Positions 7,877-15,010 of a stretch of 64,000 bases of DNA are shown here, in pieces (the stretch's first letter is position 1; every line of letters begins with the position of its first letter). A program made the translations under genes and the position numbers. Under the pieces are notes generated by a model. The model had not been told where the DNA came from. It did no database searches and saw only the letters and a list, made by a program, of their open reading frames with translations. This DNA is from CAWALV01 sp963782965 (GTDB lineage Bacteria > Actinomycetota > Actinomycetes > Acidothermales > Acidothermaceae). The stretch spans positions 930,001-994,000 of the forward strand of contig CAWALV010000006.1 in assembly GCA_963782965.1 (NCBI GenBank). The letters are read 5' to 3'.

Positions 7877-9184
7877 GTGCGCAAACGGCTGCTCACCCTT
7901 GCGGCGGCGACGACATCGCTCGTGGTCGTGGCCTTCCTCATCCCGCTCTCGCTGCTCGTCGGATCGTTGGCCCGCAAGAACGCCCTGAACGAGGGACTCC
8001 AGCAGTCGCAGTTGGTGGCCTCAGCCGTCGAAGCCAACAGCGACAAGAGCGCGCGCGGGCTGCAAGGCGTCGTCCCGCCGACCGTGCAACCTGGCCAGGT
8101 GACCTCCTCGGTCGCGCTGCCCGGTGGCACCTGGGTCGGACCGGTGCCACCCGACCCCAACTCGGCCAGCCTGCGCCTCGCCCAGGGCAGCCCGATCGGG
8201 GTCAAGTCGCGGCAGGTCAACGTCTCCTATCACGGTGGTTTGGAGATTTGGCAGCCGATCGGCAGCGGCGCCGACACCATCGTCGTCCGCACGTTCGTGC
8301 CCGCCTCGATCGTCGATCGCGGGGTGGTGTCGGCGATCGTGATCTTGGTGTTGGTCGGCTTGGTGATGCTCGGCGTCGCCCTGCTGATCGCTGACCGGAT
8401 CGCTCAGCGAACCGCCCGGCCCGTCACCGCGCTGGCTACAACGGCGAACCGGTTGTCGGCGGGTGACCTCGGCGCGCGCGCACCGATCGACGGGCCGCGG
8501 GAGGTGATCGAAGTCGGGTTGGCGCTGAACCGGCTCGCGGCGCGCATCGCGGAGTTGCTCAACCACGAACGCGAGCAGGTGGCCGACCTCTCCCACCGGC
8601 TCCGAACCCCGGTCGCGGCGGTGCGGTTGGCCGCCGAAGCGCTGCCGGATTCGGCGGAAGCCGGCCGGTTGACAGAGCACGTCGAGGCGCTCGAACGCGC
8701 GATCGGTGACGTGATCAGGGAAGCCCGGCGCGGCGTGCGCGAGGCACCGGAACCTGGCTGCGACGTCGTTGGCGTCGTCCGCGAGCGCGTCGGGTTCTGG
8801 GAAGTGCTCGCCGAGGATCAGGGACGCCGAGTGGAGCTTCGGCTGCCCGCAGCCGGCTACCAGGTCAAGGTCGCGGCGAAGGAGTTGGCTGCCGCGGTCG
8901 ACGCACTGCTGGAAAACGTCTTCGCGCACACCCCGGAAGGCACCGGCATGGAAGTCGCCGTCGAGGTGTGCCCGGACGGCACCGCGCGCGTCACGGTGGC
9001 CGACGCGGGCCCGGGCATCCCGCGCGGCGCGGTCGATCGCGGAGCCAGCGGGAGCAGTTCGACCGGGCTCGGTCTCGACATCGTGCGACGAACTGCGGAA
9101 GCCTCCGGCGGCTGCCTCGAGATCGGCGTCTCCGCCGCCGGCGGCGCCGCGATGGTCATGCAGTTGGGCGGCGCGCCCCGCTAG
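7877..9184 (+). CDS. Sensor histidine kinase, partner of the preceding response regulator
   Basis: In this 435-residue kinase TM1 spans about 8-30, an extracytoplasmic sensor region about 31-149, TM2 about 150-171 and HAMP about 172-225. The phosphorylated His240 lies in LSHRLRTPVAA. The ATPase domain has the N box DALLENVFAHT, DAGPGIP (G1) and STGLGLDIVRR (G2). The short loop between G1 and G2 is normal for this class. Six bases separate it from the response regulator, so they form one operon. The signal is unknown; the periplasmic part shows no named domain. Confidence 0.9.
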   Translation: MRKRLLTLAAATTSLVVVAFLIPLSLLVGSLARKNALNEGLQQSQLVASAVEANSDKSARGLQGVVPPTVQPGQVTSSVALPGGTWVGPVPPDPNSASLRLAQGSPIGVKSRQVNVSYHGGLEIWQPIGSGADTIVVRTFVPASIVDRGVVSAIVILVLVGLVMLGVALLIADRIAQRTARPVTALATTANRLSAGDLGARAPIDGPREVIEVGLALNRLAARIAELLNHEREQVADLSHRLRTPVAAVRLAAEALPDSAEAGRLTEHVEALERAIGDVIREARRGVREAPEPGCDVVGVVRERVGFWEVLAEDQGRRVELRLPAAGYQVKVAAKELAAAVDALLENVFAHTPEGTGMEVAVEVCPDGTARVTVADAGPGIPRGAVDRGASGSSSTGLGLDIVRRTAEASGGCLEIGVSAAGGAAMVMQLGGAPR

Positions 9185-9191
9185 CGGCGCG

Positions 9192-11315
9192 TCACAGACC
9201 GAGCCCGGTGTGCGCGGCGAGGAACGTGAGCGTGTCGCACGAGAGGTCGATGCTGCGGCTGATCGCCCGCGCGCCGTGCCCGACGTCGCGCTCCCGGCGC
9301 AGCACGATCGGTACGTCGGAAGCTGTCGCGGCTTGCAGCGCGGCGCACATCTTGCGGGCGTGCAGCGGGTCGACCCGGGTGTCGGAGTCGAAGACGGTGA
9401 ACAGGACGGCGGGGTAGCGGGTGCCCTCGACGACATGGTGGTAGGGCGAATAGGCGAGTAGCCAGCCGAGTTCCTGGGCGTCGCTCGCGGTGCCGTACTC
9501 ATCGCTCCACAGCTGCCCGAAGCCGAACTTCTCGTAGCGAACCATGTCGAGCAGCGGCGCGGAGCACACCACCGCGGCGTACTTTTCCGGGGCCTGGGTC
9601 AACGCGGCACCCACCAGCAGGCCGCCGTTGCTGCCGCCGGAGATGCCGAGCCGGGTGTTCGTCGTCCAGCCGTGGTCGACCAGCCAGTCGGCGGCCGCAT
9701 GGAAATCGTCGAAGACGTTCTGCTTGCGGTCTCTCATGCCGGCGCGGTGCCAGCTCTCGCCTTCCTCGCCACCACCGCGCAAGTTCGCGATGGCGTACAC
9801 GCCGCCGGCCTCCACCCAGGCGAGGATCGTCGCCGAATACGCGGGGGTCAGGGACGCGCCGAACCCGCCGTAGCCGGTGAGGATTGCGGGCCGCGGTTCG
9901 TCGGGCCCGGCGGTCGGCGACACCAGGATCATCCGCACCTCGGTGCCGTCACGCGAGGTGTAGGTCACCTGCCGGGCGTGCACCTTCGGTACTTCGAGGG
10001 TGCCGGGTGCGCTCGCCCACGGGGTCGTCTCGCCGGTTCGTGCGTCGAACCTGAACACGCTGGACGGCGTGGTGTGGTCGGTGTAGCCGAACCAGCATTC
10101 GGCACCACCCTCGGGGTGTTCGGACAGCCCGCCGACGGATCCGATGCCCGGCAGCGCGACGTCGCCGACGCGCGCGCCCGTCTGGAGGTCGTGGATGGTC
10201 ACCTCGCTGACGGCATGCCTCGTCCAGGAAGCAACCAACAGCGGCCGGGCCAGTGCCGCGTCGTCGAGGATCGCGTAGTCCTCGAGCACCGCCTCGGCAT
10301 CTTCGGGCAACAGGTCCTGCCACTTGCCGGGGTCGAGTTCGGCCGGATCGGCGACGGCCAATCGGCCACGCGGTGCGGCGAGGTCGGTGTGGACGTAGGC
10401 CCGGCCGTCGCGGCCGATGTGAACCGAAGTCTGCGCGTCGACGCCGACCTGCACGTCGCGAAGCTCGGGCGCCGTCGGGTCGGACGTCGAGAGGTCGGCG
10501 ATCCACACGTCGTTGCGAGGGGCTGTACCGGGGCTCGCGCTCACGATCAGCCAACGACCGTCGAGGCTGACGGCCGCCGAGAAGAACGTGGTCTTGTCGA
10601 AGCCGTCGCCGAACACGCGCACGTCTTCGGCCGGATCGGTGCCTACGCGGTGCAGCCAGACGCGGCGGTGGAACTGGGCTTCGCCCTCAGGCACCTCGGA
10701 CGCCGGCAGCCGCCGCACGTAGTAGAAGGCCGCACCGCCGGGGAGCCAGCCGACGGGGGAGTAGCGGCATCGGTCGATCGGGCCGTCGACCAGCTCGCCG
10801 GTCTCGACGTCGACCACGCGCAGCACCGACTCCTCGTCGCCGCCGTGCGAGAGCTGGTAGGCGAGCAGACTGCCCTCCTTCGAGGGCTGCCAAGCGTCGA
10901 GCGTCGTGGTGCCTTCCGGGTCGATCACGATCGGGTCGATCAAGACGCGTTCGGGGCCGTCGGGATCGATCGTCAGCAGCACGGCGTGCTCCTGCTCGGC
11001 CGTGCGGCGCATGAAGAACCGACGCTCCCGGCGCCAGGCCGGTGCCGTGACGACGCCCGCCGCGAGCAGGTCGCCCAGCCGGCCACGCAGCGCGGAGCGA
11101 CCCGGCAGTGCCGACAAGATCTCGGTGGCCAGCTCGTCCTGGGCGGTGAGCCAGTCGACCGCCTCGGGCGCGGCGGCGTCCTCCAGCCACCGGTACGGGT
11201 CGGCGACCGTGTGCTGCGCCTGCTCGTCGCCGCCGCGGGCGGGTACGGCATCGTCGACCGGCAGCCGTTCGACAAGATCGAGTCGTCGGGCCGCCGGGTA
11301 GCTCGGCTTTGTCAT
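9192..11315 (-). CDS. Prolyl oligopeptidase family serine peptidase (S9A)
   Basis: This 707-residue protein has the length and order of S9A enzymes: an N-terminal beta-propeller (VADPYRWLEDAAAPEAVDW to about 420) that gates the site, then an alpha/beta hydrolase. The triad is visible as Ser562 in GISGGSNGG, Asp645 in FDSDTRVDP and His680 in DVGHGA. It cleaves Pro-containing peptides, probably in the cytoplasm, as no signal peptide is seen. The ATG at 11315 is preceded by TAGGGT with a 7 nt gap. It converges on the kinase with 7 bp between stops. Confidence 0.9.
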   Translation of the reverse strand: MTKPSYPAARRLDLVERLPVDDAVPARGGDEQAQHTVADPYRWLEDAAAPEAVDWLTAQDELATEILSALPGRSALRGRLGDLLAAGVVTAPAWRRERRFFMRRTAEQEHAVLLTIDPDGPERVLIDPIVIDPEGTTTLDAWQPSKEGSLLAYQLSHGGDEESVLRVVDVETGELVDGPIDRCRYSPVGWLPGGAAFYYVRRLPASEVPEGEAQFHRRVWLHRVGTDPAEDVRVFGDGFDKTTFFSAAVSLDGRWLIVSASPGTAPRNDVWIADLSTSDPTAPELRDVQVGVDAQTSVHIGRDGRAYVHTDLAAPRGRLAVADPAELDPGKWQDLLPEDAEAVLEDYAILDDAALARPLLVASWTRHAVSEVTIHDLQTGARVGDVALPGIGSVGGLSEHPEGGAECWFGYTDHTTPSSVFRFDARTGETTPWASAPGTLEVPKVHARQVTYTSRDGTEVRMILVSPTAGPDEPRPAILTGYGGFGASLTPAYSATILAWVEAGGVYAIANLRGGGEEGESWHRAGMRDRKQNVFDDFHAAADWLVDHGWTTNTRLGISGGSNGGLLVGAALTQAPEKYAAVVCSAPLLDMVRYEKFGFGQLWSDEYGTASDAQELGWLLAYSPYHHVVEGTRYPAVLFTVFDSDTRVDPLHARKMCAALQAATASDVPIVLRRERDVGHGARAISRSIDLSCDTLTFLAAHTGLGL

Positions 11316-11322
11316 GGGTTGC

Positions 11323-11328
11323 ACCCTA
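11323..11328 (-). promoter_or_regulatory. -10 hexamer TAGGGT of a probable leaderless transcript (S9 peptidase)
   Basis: Read on the minus strand, TAGGGT ends 7 nt before the ATG at 11315, with no Shine-Dalgarno. Confidence 0.5.
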
Positions 11329-11450
11329 GCGGGCGCGGGCGACCCCAACGGGAGGCCCGAGACCCAGAACTGGTGGCGCCGACGGGTCGGAGCGGGGAGA
11401 CTGTGCTCACCACGCTCACCATTGCCGCGACGCTTTGCCGGGGAGGTGCG

Positions 11451-11984
11451 GTGCCAGGGCACGCACTCGTCCTCAACGCGACGTACGAGCCCATCGGCGT
11501 CGTGCCGGGCCGGCGCGCGCTGTTGCTGGTGCTCGCCGCGAAAGCGGTGGCTGTGGAAAGCAGCGAGTATCTGCTGCACAGCGCGACGAGCGCGCACGCG
11601 TTGCCGGTCGTCGTCCGGCTGACGAGGTTCGTCAAGGTGCCCTACCGAACCGTCGTCCCGCTGACCCGGCGCGGTGTCTTCCTGCGCGACGGTGGTCGCT
11701 GCGTCTACTGCGAAGCGCCAGCGACGAGCCTCGACCACGTCGTCCCGCGCAGCCGTGGCGGGCTGCACGTGTGGGAGAACGTGGTCTCCTGCTGCCGCCG
11801 CTGCAACCACATCAAGGGCGACCGCATGGTCGGCGAACTCGGCTGGCGGTTGCGGCGCGCGCCCCACGCCCCGAGCGGTCTCGCCTGGCGCATCCTCGGC
11901 ACCGGCCGCAGCGATCCGCGCTGGATCCCCTACCTCGACGGCGACGCTTTCAACGACGTCGTCGATCAATCGGCCAGCGCCTGA
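11451..11984 (+). CDS. HNH endonuclease domain protein
   Basis: A 177-residue member of the actinobacterial group that begins ALVLNATYEPIGVVPGRRAL. A zinc site is formed by C84/C87 (CVYC) and C115/C118 (CRRC). The HNH metal motif is DHVVPRSRGG, then ENVVSCC and NHIKGD. The family is widespread as a lone gene and its target is not established; nicking or repair is inferred from the fold. The GTG at 11451 has GGGGAGG just upstream and matches where relatives begin. An alternative in-frame GTG at 11403 would add 16 residues. Confidence 0.85.
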   Translation: MPGHALVLNATYEPIGVVPGRRALLLVLAAKAVAVESSEYLLHSATSAHALPVVVRLTRFVKVPYRTVVPLTRRGVFLRDGGRCVYCEAPATSLDHVVPRSRGGLHVWENVVSCCRRCNHIKGDRMVGELGWRLRRAPHAPSGLAWRILGTGRSDPRWIPYLDGDAFNDVVDQSASA

Positions 11985-12021
11985 CTTAGCGCGCACGCCG
12001 TCGGGGATGCTGGTGTCTGCC

Positions 12022-14253
12022 ATGCATACATCGACTCCCCCCCAGCGAACCCCACTCGACCCGGCGCTCGCCGAACTCGCCGATGCCTACGGCGTCGTCA
12101 CGACGTTCGGCGACTGGCGAGGTGGCCCGGCGAAGGCGAGTGCCGACGCGGTCATTGCGGTGCTCGGCGCGCTCGGCGTCGACGCCACCGGCCCGGACGC
12201 CGTCGCCGCCGCGTTGCGCGACGCGCGCGACGCCCCCTGGCGGCGGATGCTGCCGCCATACGTCGTGGTGCGTGCGGGCACCCGTGGCCGGGTGGCCGTC
12301 CACGTGCCCCATGGCGAGCCGGCCCTGGCGGAGATCTTCCTCGAAGGCGGCGGGGGCGCGGAGGTGCGCCAGCTGATGGTCTGGGTCGACCCGCGCGAGG
12401 TCGACGGCGAGCTGGTCGGCGAAGCAACGTTCGAGATCGCGGACGACGTACCGCCGGGCTACCACGAGCTGCGGGCGACATCGGGCCAGCGGCAGGAGAG
12501 CGCGCTGCTGCTCGTCGTCCCCGATCGGCTGGCACTTCCGGCCGCCCGCGTCTGGGGTTTCATGCTCCAGCTGTACGCGGTGAGATCGCGCCGGTCATGG
12601 GGCATGGGCGATCTCGGCGATCTCGGCGATCTCGCCGCGGCGAGCGCGCGCGAGCTCGGAGCAGGCTTCGCGCTCGTCAACCCGTTGCACGCCGCTCAGC
12701 CACTCGCCCCGATGGAGCCGTCGCCGTACTTTCCGTCGAGTCGCCGCTTCGTGAACCCGCTCTACCTGCGGGTCGAGGACGTCGCGGCCGTCGCCCTACT
12801 GCCCGCGGCAGCGGCGCGTGCCGCCGCCGGGCTGCAGGCGCGCAACGACGTCGACGAGCCACTCGACCGCGACGCCGTGTGGTCGGCGAAGCGGCAGGTG
12901 CTGGCGCAGGCGTTCGAGCGGCGAAAGGACCCGGCCCTGGGGGCGGAGTTCGCCGAGTTCAGTCTCTTCGTGGAGCGCGAGGGTCGGCCGCTCGCCGACT
13001 TCGCGACCTGGTGCGCGCTGGCCGAGACGTTCGGGCTGCCCTGGCGGGAGTGGCCCGCGCAGCTGCAGGATCCGCGGTCGGAAGCGGTTGCCGAGTTCCG
13101 GGCGCGACACGGCGATCTGGTCGAGTTCCACGCGTGGTTGCAGTGGCTTTGCGGGCAGCAGCTCGACGCGGTGCAGGGCGCGGCGCGCGCCGCCGGCATG
13201 CCGATCGGGATCGTGCACGATCTGGCGGTCGGCGTCAGCCCCGCCGGCGCCGACGCATGGGCGTTGCAGGACGTTCTGGCGCCGGGCATCACCCTGGGCG
13301 CGCCCGCCGACATGTACAACCAGCAAGGGCAGCGCTGGAACCTGCCGGCCTGGCATCCGCACCGCCTTGCTGCCGCGCGTTTCGATCCGTACCGCGGCAT
13401 GATCCGGGCCGGCCTGCGCCACGGCGGCGGGCTGCGCGTCGACCACGTGATCGGCCTGTTCCGGCAGTGGTGGGTGCGTGACGGCGCCGCCCCGGCGGAC
13501 GGCGCCTACCTTCGCCTCGACCATGAGGCGATGCTCGGCATCGTGCTGCTCGAGGCCGATCGCGCCGGCGCGGTGATCGTGGGGGAGGACCTCGGTGTCG
13601 TCGAGCCGTGGGCTCGCGACCACTTGCGCGAGCGTGGCGTGATCGGAACGTCGGTGCTGTGGTTCGAGCGCGGCTCCGACGGTCAGCCGCTGCCCGCACC
13701 GCAGTGGCGGCGCGCCTGCCTGGCGACCGTCACCACCCACGACCTGCCGCCGTCCGCCGGCTATCTCACCGGCGCACACGTCGAGCTGAGGGCCAAGCTC
13801 GGCCTCCTCGAACGCGACGCCGACGAGGAGAACGCGCACGACGAGGCCGAACGCCTCGACTGGTTACGCGCCCTCGTCGGTGCGGGCTCGCTCGAACCGT
13901 CGATCCTGGCCGACATCGAGAACCGTGCACACGAGCCGTTCGCGCAGCGGGTAGAACCGCACATACCGGCCGTCCTGGCCGCCTTGCACCGCTACCTCCT
14001 CGCAACGCCGTCGCGGCTGGTCGGCGTCTACCTGCCCGACGTCGTCGGCGACCGCCGGCCGGTCAACCAGCCCGGCACGATCGACGAGTATCCGAACTGG
14101 CGCGTCCCGATGGCAGGCGCCGACGGCCGACCGGCACTTCTGGACGACGTGATCGCCGGTTTCCGGCTACCGGCGCCGGGCTGGCTGGGCCTTCTCGCGG
14201 ATGCCGCAGGCGCATCCGTTAGCGTGTCGTCGTCCGACGATCGATCGCCGTGA
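12022..14253 (+). CDS. malQ: 4-alpha-glucanotransferase (amylomaltase, GH77)
   Basis: The 743-residue GH77 enzyme moves maltosyl units between alpha-1,4-glucans in maltodextrin and glycogen metabolism. An N-terminal beta-sandwich extension of about 130 residues, usual in actinobacterial MalQ, precedes the barrel (RRSWGMGDLGDL, then SPYFPSSRRFVNPLYL). Catalytic signatures are the nucleophile Asp in LRVDHVIGLFRQWW, the acid/base Glu in IVGEDLGVV and the third acid in TTHDLPP. ATG 12022 was chosen; an in-frame ATG at 12007 is possible and neither has a good Shine-Dalgarno. The gene starts 37 bp after the HNH gene. Confidence 0.93.
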   Translation: MHTSTPPQRTPLDPALAELADAYGVVTTFGDWRGGPAKASADAVIAVLGALGVDATGPDAVAAALRDARDAPWRRMLPPYVVVRAGTRGRVAVHVPHGEPALAEIFLEGGGGAEVRQLMVWVDPREVDGELVGEATFEIADDVPPGYHELRATSGQRQESALLLVVPDRLALPAARVWGFMLQLYAVRSRRSWGMGDLGDLGDLAAASARELGAGFALVNPLHAAQPLAPMEPSPYFPSSRRFVNPLYLRVEDVAAVALLPAAAARAAAGLQARNDVDEPLDRDAVWSAKRQVLAQAFERRKDPALGAEFAEFSLFVEREGRPLADFATWCALAETFGLPWREWPAQLQDPRSEAVAEFRARHGDLVEFHAWLQWLCGQQLDAVQGAARAAGMPIGIVHDLAVGVSPAGADAWALQDVLAPGITLGAPADMYNQQGQRWNLPAWHPHRLAAARFDPYRGMIRAGLRHGGGLRVDHVIGLFRQWWVRDGAAPADGAYLRLDHEAMLGIVLLEADRAGAVIVGEDLGVVEPWARDHLRERGVIGTSVLWFERGSDGQPLPAPQWRRACLATVTTHDLPPSAGYLTGAHVELRAKLGLLERDADEENAHDEAERLDWLRALVGAGSLEPSILADIENRAHEPFAQRVEPHIPAVLAALHRYLLATPSRLVGVYLPDVVGDRRPVNQPGTIDEYPNWRVPMAGADGRPALLDDVIAGFRLPAPGWLGLLADAAGASVSVSSSDDRSP

Positions 14254-14260
14254 CGGATCT

Positions 14261-14310
14261 GCCGGGTCTCCCCGGTCTTGCTCGGTCTTGTTCGGTCTTG
14301 CTGGGTCTGC
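14261..14310 (+). repeat. Five degenerate tandem decamers
   Basis: A 10 bp unit like CTCGGTCTTG recurs five times in phase between malQ and the next start; the middle three copies differ by only one or two bases. No coding role is seen. Confidence 0.6.
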
Positions 14311-14329
14311 TGGAACTGCGGGAGTTGCT

Positions 14330-14614
14330 GTGTTCCACATGTACGTCAATCACATCGGCACTCCCGGTGGCGGCATGGGCTGGCCGGAGGCAGTGCTGAT
14401 CTTCGCGGGCATCCCGATCGGCGTCGGCATCGTCATCGCTTTCCTGGTCTACCTTCCGTCCATGGTGCGTGGGCCGCGATACCGCCCGGGCCGGCCCTGG
14501 ACGGCCGGCGCCGCGTGGTTCGGCGGCCCGGTCGACGCCGAGGCTGCGCTCGCAACGGTGACGACGCTGCCGCCGGCGACGGTCGAAGGAGGCGGCGCCA
14601 GTGCCCGTTGGTGA
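14330..14614 (+). CDS. Small single-pass membrane protein (unknown function)
   Basis: This 94-residue protein has one clear transmembrane helix (about 20-43, AVLIFAGIPIGVGIVIAFLV) and a cytoplasmic tail with RGPRYRPGRPW and a Pro/Thr/Gly end. The GTG at 14330 has GGGAG 5 nt upstream; the ATG at 14339 is too far from it. Its last 14 bases overlap the start of the DUF5130-like gene, so the two are translationally coupled. Similar small proteins sit beside DUF5130 genes in other actinobacteria (recalled, not checked). Confidence 0.7.
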   Translation: MFHMYVNHIGTPGGGMGWPEAVLIFAGIPIGVGIVIAFLVYLPSMVRGPRYRPGRPWTAGAAWFGGPVDAEAALATVTTLPPATVEGGGASARW

Positions 14615-14996
14615 GGCGTTCACGCAGCGGCAGGCCGACCACGTCCGCGAGGCCATTGCCGCCGCCCGGGCCGAGACGGGACTGTGGTTCTCGGTCTATA
14701 TCGGGCCCGCGGAGGGTGACGTTCGCGAGCACGCGATGCGGCTGCATGCAGCTTTGGGCGACGCCGCGGCCGAGGCGGTCCTCGTCCTCATCGAACCTGC
14801 GGCCCGGCGGGTCGAGATCGTCACCGGTGCGACCGCGAGCCGCCGGCTCGATGACCGGGCCGCCGCGCTGGCGAGCCTGTCGATGGCGACGTCGTTCGCC
14901 GGCGGCGACCTCGCCGGTGGCGTCATCAACGGGGTACGGATGATGGCGCAGGCCGCCGCTCGTCCTCGGGTGATGCACGAGCACGGGAACGAGTAG
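14601..14996 (+). CDS. DUF5130-like (TPM-fold-like) protein
   Basis: A 131-residue protein with FTQRQADHVREAIAAARAETGLWFSVYIG, EAVLVLIEPAARRVEIVTGATASRRL and an amphipathic C-terminal helix. The alternating strand/helix order and the FS.Y.G / E.VTG motifs are those of DUF5130, thought to share the TPM (membrane-associated) fold. Function is unknown. The GTG at 14601 has AAGGAGGCGG in front and overlaps the stop of the membrane protein before it, suggesting a membrane complex. It converges on pepN with 14 bp between stops. Confidence 0.7.
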   Translation: MPVGEAFTQRQADHVREAIAAARAETGLWFSVYIGPAEGDVREHAMRLHAALGDAAAEAVLVLIEPAARRVEIVTGATASRRLDDRAAALASLSMATSFAGGDLAGGVINGVRMMAQAAARPRVMHEHGNE

Positions 14997-15010
14997 CCGG
15001 TCGCCCGTCT

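Noticed and set aside
11316..12023. Extension of the S9 peptidase reading frame to 12023 on the minus strand
   Set aside because: It covers the HNH gene on the other strand. The true start at 11315 has a promoter box and the conserved N-terminus follows it.
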